Source: Bradyrhizobium sp. 1 (lineage in GTDB: Bacteria > Pseudomonadota > Alphaproteobacteria > Rhizobiales > Xanthobacteraceae). Taken from it: a DNA stretch of 58,507 nt. Position numbers and translations under genes: made by a program. The DNA is taken from positions 223,660 to 282,166 of the forward strand of contig NZ_JADPJH010000028.1 of NCBI RefSeq assembly GCF_023073315.1. The letters are read 5' to 3'. The notes beneath the pieces were generated by a model. The model saw nothing but the letters and a program-made list of their open reading frames with translations. It had not been told where the DNA came from and did no database searches. Positions 43,304 to 50,461 of the stretch are shown piece after piece (position 1 is the first letter of the stretch; each line of letters starts with the position of its first letter).

Positions 43304-44893
43304 ATGCAAGCGCATCAGCGAATGTTAGATCCGACGCCTAACGGCCTGCATTCCGGCGAGTCCCCGCTGCTTCAGACGCTCGGGCTCACCAAGCGCTACG
43401 GCGATTTTCTCGCCAACGATTCCATCCACATCGATATCTGGCCGAAGCAAATCCACGCTTTGCTTGGCGAAAACGGCGCCGGCAAGTCGACGCTGGTCAA
43501 GGCGATCTACGGGCTGATCCAGCCCAGCGCCGGCGAGATTCGCTGGCAAGGCCAAACCATCGTGCTGTCGGGCCCGTCCGAAGCGCGCAGCCGCGGCATC
43601 GGTATGGTGTTCCAGCATTTCTCGCTGTTTGACAATCTCACCGTCGCCGAGAACGTCGCACTCGGCCTCGACGGCAAGGAATCCTTCAAGGACATGTCGG
43701 CGCGGCTGGAGCAGGTGTCGAAGACCTATGGACTGCCGCTCGATCCCAAACGCGAGGTCTGGCAACTCTCGGTCGGCGAACGTCAGCGCATCGAGATCGT
43801 CCGTGCGCTGATGCAGGACCCGAAATTCCTGATCCTGGACGAGCCCACCGCGGTGCTAACACCCCAGGAAGCGGACCAGCTCTTCGTCGTGCTGGAACGG
43901 CTCAAGGCCGAAGGCCGCGCCATCCTCTACATCAGCCACAAGCTCGAGGAGGTGAAGCGCCTGTGCGACACCGCAACGATCCTGCGCGGCGGCAAGAAGG
44001 TGGACACCTGCAATCCCCGGCTCGAGACCGCGGCCTCGCTCGCGCGCATGATGGTCGGCGGCGAGATCAAGGAAGTCAAGGCGGCGGCCGGCCGGAAGAC
44101 CACGGTGCCGCGGCTCGTCGTCAACGATCTCTCGCTCGCGCCAAGCGAGCCGCACGGCGTGCGGCTCGAGCACATCTCGTTCGAACTGAAGGGCGGCGAG
44201 ATTCTCGGCATCGCCGGTGTCGCCGGCAACGGCCAGGACGAGCTGTTCGCCGCGCTCTCCGGCGAACGCCTCTCGAAGGACCCCGGCACGGTGGTGATCG
44301 AGGGCATTGCCGCCGGCCACCTCTCAATCACGCAGCGGCGCAAGCTCGGCGCGGCCTTCGTGCCCGAGGAGCGGCTCGGCCACGGCACCGCGCCGCGCAT
44401 GAAGCTGTCGGAGAACGCACTGCTGACCGGGCACGCCGCCAGCGGCATGGTCCATCGCGGCTTCATCGACACCGCGGCCACACTGAAGACTGTCGATCGC
44501 GCAACCGAAACGTTTGACGTCCGCAAAGCCAAGCGCGATCCGGAAGCTGCGAGTCTTTCCGGCGGCAATCTGCAAAAATTCATCGTCGGACGCGAGATCC
44601 TGCGCAACCCAGCGGTGCTGGTGGTGAGCCAGCCGACCTGGGGCGTCGATGCCGGCGCTGCCGCCGTCATCCGTCAGGCGCTGCTTGATCTTGCGACCGC
44701 GGGCGCCGCCGTGCTCGTCACCAGCCAGGATCTCGATGAACTCGCGGAGATCGCCGACCGCATCGCCGTGATGTTCCACGGTCATCTGTCGGCCCCGCTC
44801 GCCACCGCTGATGCGACGCGCGAAAAGCTCGGCCTTCTCATGGGCGGCAGCAGCCTCGAGCCGAAGGAGGCCGCGCATGCAGTTGGTGCTTGA
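43304..44893 (+). CDS. ABC transporter ATP-binding protein, second BMP-type system, 529 aa
   Basis: A two-domain nucleoside/sugar-type ATPase. The first NBD has GENGAGKSTLVKA, LSVGERQRIEIV and FLILDEPTA. The second has the degenerate GVAGNGQDELFAALSG and an intact LSGGNLQKFIVGRE. The protein is only distantly similar in wording to the first system's ATPase, so it is not a recent duplicate. The N-terminal 20 residues before LGLTKRYG are extra, and a start at M7 is possible. Confidence 0.88.
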   Translation: MQAHQRMLDPTPNGLHSGESPLLQTLGLTKRYGDFLANDSIHIDIWPKQIHALLGENGAGKSTLVKAIYGLIQPSAGEIRWQGQTIVLSGPSEARSRGIGMVFQHFSLFDNLTVAENVALGLDGKESFKDMSARLEQVSKTYGLPLDPKREVWQLSVGERQRIEIVRALMQDPKFLILDEPTAVLTPQEADQLFVVLERLKAEGRAILYISHKLEEVKRLCDTATILRGGKKVDTCNPRLETAASLARMMVGGEIKEVKAAAGRKTTVPRLVVNDLSLAPSEPHGVRLEHISFELKGGEILGIAGVAGNGQDELFAALSGERLSKDPGTVVIEGIAAGHLSITQRRKLGAAFVPEERLGHGTAPRMKLSENALLTGHAASGMVHRGFIDTAATLKTVDRATETFDVRKAKRDPEAASLSGGNLQKFIVGREILRNPAVLVVSQPTWGVDAGAAAVIRQALLDLATAGAAVLVTSQDLDELAEIADRIAVMFHGHLSAPLATADATREKLGLLMGGSSLEPKEAAHAVGA

Positions 44894-45968
44894 GAAGCGC
44901 GCCGAGCGCTCCAACACGATCGCGCTGGTGTCGCCGCTGATCGCGATCGGGCTGACGATCATCACCATGACCATCCTGTTCGCGATCCTCGGGAAAAATC
45001 CCCTGCTCGCGCTGCACGCCTATTTCATCGCACCTTTGACCGATAGCTATTCGCTCCAGGAGATCGCGGTGAAGGCGACGCCGCTGGTCATGATCGCGAT
45101 CGGGCTGTCGCTCTGCTATCTCGCCAATGCCTGGAACATCGGCGCCGAGGGGCAGTTCCTGATCGGCGCGGTCGCAGGAAGCTGGATCGCAGTGAAGACG
45201 CAAGGCACCGACGCGGGCTCCTGGGTGCTGCCGGCGATGCTCGTGCTCGCGGCGGCCGGTGGCGCGCTCTACGCGTTGATCCCGGCGATCTGCAAGGTGA
45301 AGTTCGGCGCCAGCGAAATCCTGACCAGCCTGATGCTGGTCTATGTCGCCGATCTCTTGCTCGACTATCTCGTCCGCGGACCGTGGCGCGATCCGCATGG
45401 CTTCAACTTCCCGACCACGGCCGAATTCGATCCGGTGGCGACAGTGCCGCTGCTGATCGAGGGCGGCCGGCTGCATCTCGGCTCGATCATCGCGCTGCTC
45501 GTCGTCGCAGCCGCCGCGATCCTGCTCGGGCGCACCATCAAGGGCTTTGAGATCCGCGTCGTCGGTGCTGCGCCCCGTGCCGCACGGTTCGGCGGCTTCA
45601 ACTCCAACCAGCTGGTCATCCTGACCTTCGCGGTATCAGGCGCGCTGGCGGGTCTTGCCGGTATCATCGAGGTCGCAGGTCCGGTCGGACATCTCCAGCC
45701 CGGCATCTCGCCCGGCTATGGTTTTACCGCGATCATTGTCGCCTTCCTCGGCCGGCTGAACCCGCTTGGAATACTAATTGCAGGCCTTTTTCTCGCACTG
45801 ACCTTTATCGGCGGCGAGCAGGCGCAGATCGCGATGAAGATCCCGTTGGATGTCACCAAGGTTTTCCAGGGCATTCTGTTGTTCTACGTGCTCGCCTGCG
45901 ATTCCCTCATTCTGTACCGCTTCAAGCTGGTCTTCCCGAACCGACAGGTGGCCAGTGGAACTCATTGA
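44877..45968 (+). CDS. ABC transporter permease, second BMP-type system, 363 aa
   Basis: An inner-membrane permease with 8-10 spans: LAALSLCYLANAWNIGAEGQ-type motif (here LCYLANAWNIGAEGQFLIG), coupling region VVGAAPRAARFGGF, and SPGYGFTAIIVAFLGRLNP. The ATG 44877 overlaps the ATPase stop by 17 bases, so it is translationally coupled. It pairs with the next permease. Confidence 0.88.
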   Translation: MQLVLEKRAERSNTIALVSPLIAIGLTIITMTILFAILGKNPLLALHAYFIAPLTDSYSLQEIAVKATPLVMIAIGLSLCYLANAWNIGAEGQFLIGAVAGSWIAVKTQGTDAGSWVLPAMLVLAAAGGALYALIPAICKVKFGASEILTSLMLVYVADLLLDYLVRGPWRDPHGFNFPTTAEFDPVATVPLLIEGGRLHLGSIIALLVVAAAAILLGRTIKGFEIRVVGAAPRAARFGGFNSNQLVILTFAVSGALAGLAGIIEVAGPVGHLQPGISPGYGFTAIIVAFLGRLNPLGILIAGLFLALTFIGGEQAQIAMKIPLDVTKVFQGILLFYVLACDSLILYRFKLVFPNRQVASGTH

Positions 45969-46872
45969 GGCCATCATCCTGGCGGTGCTCGCTGCATCGA
46001 CACCGCTGCTGATCGCGGCAACCGGCGAACTGGTGACCGAACGCTCCGGCGTGCTCAATCTCGGCGTCGAAGGCATGATGATCGTCGGCGCGGCCTGTGG
46101 CTTTGGCGGCGCCTGGCTCACCGGCTCGATCTTCATTGGTGCTCTGTTCGGCATCGTCGCAGGCACGCTGATGTCGCTGGTGTTCGCGCTGATGGCGCTC
46201 GGGCTCGCCGTCAACCAGGTCGCGACGGGCCTGGCGCTGACCATCCTCGGTGTCGGGCTCTCCGGCCTGATTGGCGCCGGCTTCGTCGGCGAACGCATCA
46301 CGCCGGCCGCGCACCTCTATATTCCGGGCCTCACCGATATCCCGCTGATCGGCCGCGTGCTGTTCGGCGAGGACGCCTTCGTCTATTTCTCCCTCGCCCT
46401 GATCGTCGGCATCTGGTGGTTCCTGTACCGCACGCGGGCGGGGTTGATCCTGCGCGCCTGCGGCGACAACCACGTCTCTGCGCATGCGCTCGGCTACCCC
46501 GTGCTGCGCATCCGCACCTTCGCCGTGATGTTCGGCGGCGGCTGCGCCGGGCTTGCCGGCGCTTATCTGCCGCTCGCCTATACGCCGTTCTTCATTCCCG
46601 GAATGACCGCAGGCCGCGGCTGGATCGCGCTGGCGCTGGTGGTGTTCTCATCCTGGCGGCCCGGCCGGCTCGTGGTCGGCGCTTATCTGTTCGGCGCGGT
46701 GACCATCCTGCAGCTGCACGCGCAGGGCTGGGGCGTCGGCATTCCCTCGCAGTTGATGTCGGCGCTGCCTTATCTCGCGACCGTCATCGTGCTGGTCCTG
46801 CTCTCCCGCGCGCGCACCGGCGGCTCGACCGCGCCGGCGGCGCTCGGCACCGTGTTCGTGCCTGACCGCTAG
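45955..46872 (+). CDS. ABC transporter permease, second BMP-type system, 305 aa
   Basis: Shows ATGELVTERSGVLNLGVEGMMIVGAACGF and RACGDNHVSAHALGYPVLRIR, marking the nucleoside-type second permease. The GTG start overlaps the preceding stop by 14 bases. An upstream in-frame region is occupied by the other permease and lacks homology. Confidence 0.87.
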   Translation: MELIEAIILAVLAASTPLLIAATGELVTERSGVLNLGVEGMMIVGAACGFGGAWLTGSIFIGALFGIVAGTLMSLVFALMALGLAVNQVATGLALTILGVGLSGLIGAGFVGERITPAAHLYIPGLTDIPLIGRVLFGEDAFVYFSLALIVGIWWFLYRTRAGLILRACGDNHVSAHALGYPVLRIRTFAVMFGGGCAGLAGAYLPLAYTPFFIPGMTAGRGWIALALVVFSSWRPGRLVVGAYLFGAVTILQLHAQGWGVGIPSQLMSALPYLATVIVLVLLSRARTGGSTAPAALGTVFVPDR

Positions 46873-46947
46873 CGTTTCATTTCCGCGGCGGGCGCGATGG
46901 GGCGCGCACGTTGCGGATCGTGGCTTTCCCCTGATGTTTGGAGATTG

Positions 46948-48027
46948 ATGATGAGGAAATCACTTCTAGCGCTGGCTACCGGACTTTTGCTTGCCGGAAG
47001 CGTCAGTGCAGCCTCCGCCGCCGACAAGTTGAAAGTCGGTTTCATTTACCTCGGTCCCGTCGGCGATCTCGGCTGGACCTACCAGCATGAGCTCGCGCGC
47101 CAGGCGCTGGTAAAAGAGCTCGGCGACAAGATCGAGACCACCTTTCTCGAGAACGTCCCCGAAGGTCCCGACGCCGAACGCTCCATCGAGCAGCTCGTCC
47201 GCGCGGGCAACAAGCTGATCTTCACGACGTCGTTCGGCTATATGGACCCGACGCTGAAGGTCGCGAAGAAATATCCGAACGTGCATTTCGAGCACGCCAC
47301 CGGCTACAAGCGTAACCCGAACATGTCGACCTATTCGGCCAAATGGTATCAGGGCCGTTACATTCAAGGTCTGATTGCGGCGAAGATGTCGAAGTCCGGC
47401 GTGCTCGGCTATATCGGCTCGTTCCCGATTCCCGAGGTCGTCTCCGGCATCAACGCGACGATCCTCGCGGCGCAGACGATCAACCCGAACATCAAGGTCA
47501 AGATCATCTGGGCCAACACCTGGTTCGATCCAGGCAAGGAAGCCGACGCCGCCAAGGCACTGATCGACCAGGGCGCCGACGTGATCATGCAGCACACGGA
47601 CTCGCCCGCGGCGATGCAGATTGCCAGCGAACGCGGCAAGTTCGCCTTCGGCCAGGATTCCGAGATGATCAAGTTCGGTCCCAAGACCCAGCTGACCTCG
47701 ATCCTCGACACCTGGGGCCCCTACTACATCGAGCGCGTCAAGGCGGAGCTTGCCGGCACCTGGAAGTCCGAGGACACGTGGGGCGGCCTCGACAGCCACA
47801 TGTTCGCGATGGCGCCTTACACCAACATGCCCGAGGACGTGAAGAAGATCGCCGAGGATGCCCAGGCCGCGATCACCTCGGGCAAGCTGCATCCGTTCAA
47901 GTGCCCGGTCATTGGGCAGGACGGCAAGGAGGTCGAGTGCAAGGGCGGCGCCAATCTCGACGCCGGCCAGATCCTCGGCATGAATTTCTACGTCAAGGGT
48001 ATCGACGACAAGCTGCCGGGCAAGTAG
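46948..48027 (+). CDS. BMP-family ABC transporter substrate-binding protein, second system, 359 aa
   Basis: A Sec signal (LLALATGLLLAGSVSAASAAD) precedes the PnrA-like fold: KVGFIYLGPVGDLGWTYQHE, LIFTTSFGYMDPTLKVAKKYP, VHFEHATGYKRNPNMSTYSAKWYQGRYI in pieces, and QHTDSPAAMQIASERG. The order ATPase-permease-permease-binding protein differs from the first system. The gene has TTGGAGATTG before ATG 46948 (ATG 46951 also possible). Purine nucleosides or bases are probable ligands. Confidence 0.87.
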   Translation: MMRKSLLALATGLLLAGSVSAASAADKLKVGFIYLGPVGDLGWTYQHELARQALVKELGDKIETTFLENVPEGPDAERSIEQLVRAGNKLIFTTSFGYMDPTLKVAKKYPNVHFEHATGYKRNPNMSTYSAKWYQGRYIQGLIAAKMSKSGVLGYIGSFPIPEVVSGINATILAAQTINPNIKVKIIWANTWFDPGKEADAAKALIDQGADVIMQHTDSPAAMQIASERGKFAFGQDSEMIKFGPKTQLTSILDTWGPYYIERVKAELAGTWKSEDTWGGLDSHMFAMAPYTNMPEDVKKIAEDAQAAITSGKLHPFKCPVIGQDGKEVECKGGANLDAGQILGMNFYVKGIDDKLPGK

Positions 48028-48076
48028 CACGCTTCTTGCATTGCCTAGATGACCTGCTCCTCCCGGAACAGGTTCG

Positions 48077-48129
48077 GAGGGGGTGGCCAGAAGCACCCGG
48101 CACTTGTGGTCGCCCCCTCTTTCTATTTT
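48077..48129 (+). terminator. Intrinsic terminator of second BMP-ABC operon
   Basis: GAGGGGG(TGGCCA)...(TGGTCG)CCCCCTC makes a long stem followed by TTTCTATTTT. It lies about 50 bases after the binding-protein stop and before the convergent deaminase gene. Confidence 0.75.
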
Positions 48130-48136
48130 GGCTGGA

Positions 48137-49486
48137 TTATCCCGCCTGCATGGCCCGCGCCGCGGAACTATGGCGGCGGATCAGATCTGTGACATCCAGT
48201 CCCGGGATCGCACCGTCGATCACGGCCCATTTTCCCGCCACCATGACCCGATCGGCCCGATGCGCCCCGCACAGCACCAGCGCAGCCAGCGGATCGCCAT
48301 GTCCTGAGAAGCGCAGCTCGTCGAGCTTGAACAGCGCGAGATCAGCCGCCTTTCCGACGGCGATCTCACCGAGTTCCGGCCGCCCGACACAAGCCGCCGA
48401 GCCCTTGGTGGCCCAGCGCAGCGCATCCTTGTGGCTGACCTTGGTCACCCCGTAGCGCGCCCGTTGCAGCAGAAATGCCGCCCGGACCTCCTGCATCAGA
48501 TTCGATCCGTCGTTCGAGGCCGAGCCGTCGACGCCGATGCCGATCCCGACACCGGCCTCTTCCATCTCGCAGACCGGACAGCAGCCGGAGGCCAGGAGCT
48601 GGTTGCTGCACGCGCAATGGCTGATGGTCGTCTTCGCCTTGCCGAGCCGCTTCATCTCATCGGCATTGAAGAAGATTCCGTGGGCGAGCCAGGTCCGCGC
48701 GTTGAGCCAGCCGCACTGTTCGAGATAATCGAGCGGACGGCAGCCATACATCTGCTGGCAGAATTTGTTCTCGTCCTCGGTCTCGGCGAGATGGGTGTGC
48801 AGGCGGACGTCGAGCTTGTCGGCCAGATCGGCGGTGGCGCGCATCAGCGACGTCGTCACCGAGAACGGCGAGCAAGGCGCCAGCGCGATCTGCACCATCG
48901 CATCTGCACCGCGCTGATGATATTTGGTCACAACGCGCGCGCTGTCGGCGAGGATCGTGTCCTCGTCCTGCACGACGCTGTCGGGCGGCAGACCGCCGTC
49001 GCGTTGCGACAGGTTCATCGAGCCGCGCGTCAGCAGCACGCGCACACCGAGCCGCTTTGCGACCTCGACCTCGATGTCGACGGACTCCTCGAGCCCCGCC
49101 GGGAAGACGTAGTGATGATCCGTCGTCGTGGTGCAGCCCGAGAGCAGCAGCTCGGACATCGCCACGGTGACGCCGAGCTGCAGCCGTTCCGGCGTCAGCT
49201 TCGCCCAGACCGGATAGAGGGCCTGGAGCCAGGGAAACAGCTCGCGGTCCATCGCCGCCGGTAATGCCCGCGTCAGCGTCTGGTAGAAATGATGATGGGT
49301 GTTGATCAGGCCCGGCAGCACGACGTGGTCGCCCGCATCGAACAGCCCGACATCGGCCGTCGCAGGATTTCCGCCGGCCGGCACCAGCTCGACGATCCGG
49401 CCGTCCTTCACCACGATCCCGCGCTCTGCACCGTCGGCGAGGATGGCCAGGGGATCCCTGATCCAGATCGGCTTTGCGTCGCTCAT
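48137..49486 (-). CDS. 8-oxoguanine deaminase-like amidohydrolase, 449 aa
   Basis: A cytosolic amidohydrolase of the ATZ/TRZ-like group. The metal motif is H64-H-H66 (LINTHHHFYQTL), with later HLAETEDE, WLAHGIFFN and IGVDGSASNDGSN. The wording fits 8-oxoguanine deaminases, which convert 8-oxoguanine to urate; hydroxyatrazine-type or guanine deaminases are alternatives. GAGGAGAAGTC precedes ATG 49486. The gene is divergent from xanthine dehydrogenase and has its own sigma-54-type promoter. It would feed urate directly into the downstream steps. Confidence 0.75.
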   Translation of the reverse strand: MSDAKPIWIRDPLAILADGAERGIVVKDGRIVELVPAGGNPATADVGLFDAGDHVVLPGLINTHHHFYQTLTRALPAAMDRELFPWLQALYPVWAKLTPERLQLGVTVAMSELLLSGCTTTTDHHYVFPAGLEESVDIEVEVAKRLGVRVLLTRGSMNLSQRDGGLPPDSVVQDEDTILADSARVVTKYHQRGADAMVQIALAPCSPFSVTTSLMRATADLADKLDVRLHTHLAETEDENKFCQQMYGCRPLDYLEQCGWLNARTWLAHGIFFNADEMKRLGKAKTTISHCACSNQLLASGCCPVCEMEEAGVGIGIGVDGSASNDGSNLMQEVRAAFLLQRARYGVTKVSHKDALRWATKGSAACVGRPELGEIAVGKAADLALFKLDELRFSGHGDPLAALVLCGAHRADRVMVAGKWAVIDGAIPGLDVTDLIRRHSSAARAMQAG

Positions 49487-49518
49487 GACTTCTCCTCACA
49501 TCCCCCGACGACGGACCA

Positions 49519-49533
49519 GCAAGGTGGGGGCCA
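49519..49533 (-). promoter_or_regulatory. Candidate sigma-54 promoter of 8-oxoguanine deaminase
   Basis: The reverse strand reads TGGCCCCCACCTTGC: TGGC at -24, TTGC at -12, correct GG-N10-GC spacing. The predicted transcript start is near 49507, 21 bases before the start codon. Confidence 0.65.
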
Positions 49534-49573
49534 GCCCGATCACCTTCACGCTACGACTTTGTTTGTTGCGACT

Positions 49574-49588
49574 TGGCTCCGGTCTTGC
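49574..49588 (+). promoter_or_regulatory. Candidate sigma-54 promoter of xanthine dehydrogenase operon
   Basis: TGGCTCCGGTCTTGC preceded by CT and followed by A: strong -24 TGGC and -12 TTGCA with GG-N10-GC spacing. The predicted start is near 49600, 34 bases before the first ATG. Confidence 0.65.
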
Positions 49589-49633
49589 AAGACTCATGTG
49601 CACAATTCACCGGGCGGAAGCTTTGGCGCAACC

Positions 49634-50461
49634 ATGGATTTGAATACCATCACGACGGTGGCCCATCCGCAAACGCGCCGCGACCTGCCCGCTTGGACGG
49701 CAGGTGATGCTTGGCTCGCAGGCGGCACCTGGCTGTTCTCGGAGCCGCAGGCGCACCTCACTCGGCTGATCGATCTCACCGATCTGAAATGGCCGGCGCT
49801 GACGATCACGGACAGCCATCTCGCTATCGCCGCCACTTGCACAGTCGCGCAGCTCGACGGGTTCGCCTGCCCGCCCGACTGGCTCGCAGCCCCCTTGATC
49901 GGCCAGTGCTGCCGGGCCTTCCTCGCCTCGTTCAAGATCTGGAAGACCGCGACCGTCGGCGGCAATCTCTGCATGTCGCTGCCGGCGGGACCGATGATCT
50001 CGCTCACATCAGCGCTCGACGGCGTCTGCATCATTTGGAAAGCCGGCGGAGGCGAACAGAAGATTCCCGTCATCGACTTCGTCACCGGCAACCAGCGCAA
50101 CCGCCTGGCGCCGGGCGACCTGCTGCGGCAGATCGATATCCCGATCGCCGCGCTGAAGCGCCGCACGGCGTTTCGCCAGATCTCGCTGGCGCCGGTCGGA
50201 CGCTCGGCCGCGCTCCTGATCGGCAGTCTCGACGCCGATGGCACGCTGGCGCTGACAGTGACTGCATCGACGGTGCGGCCGATCCGGCTCTCCTTTCGCA
50301 AGGCCCTGGACGCGAGCGCGCTTCGCGACGCGATCGTGCAACAGATCACGGATGATCTGTACCACACCGACATCCACGGCAAGCCGCTCTGGCGCAAGCA
50401 CATGACGCTGCGGCTCGCCGAGGAGATCCGCGGCGAACTTGTCGGAGCGACGCCCTCATGA
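49634..50461 (+). CDS. Xanthine dehydrogenase FAD-binding subunit, 275 aa
   Basis: The CoxM/XdhB-like flavin subunit, passing electrons from Fe-S to NAD or another acceptor. The FAD motifs are LAGGTWLFSE (near 28-37) and ATVGGNLCMSLPAGPM (~117-132), and the C-terminal CO-dehydrogenase flavoprotein domain is recognisable. It is at the short end for the family. ATG 49634 is used, as the frame upstream overlaps the promoter region. The fused Fe-S/Mo subunit overlaps its stop by ATGA. Confidence 0.82.
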   Translation: MDLNTITTVAHPQTRRDLPAWTAGDAWLAGGTWLFSEPQAHLTRLIDLTDLKWPALTITDSHLAIAATCTVAQLDGFACPPDWLAAPLIGQCCRAFLASFKIWKTATVGGNLCMSLPAGPMISLTSALDGVCIIWKAGGGEQKIPVIDFVTGNQRNRLAPGDLLRQIDIPIAALKRRTAFRQISLAPVGRSAALLIGSLDADGTLALTVTASTVRPIRLSFRKALDASALRDAIVQQITDDLYHTDIHGKPLWRKHMTLRLAEEIRGELVGATPS

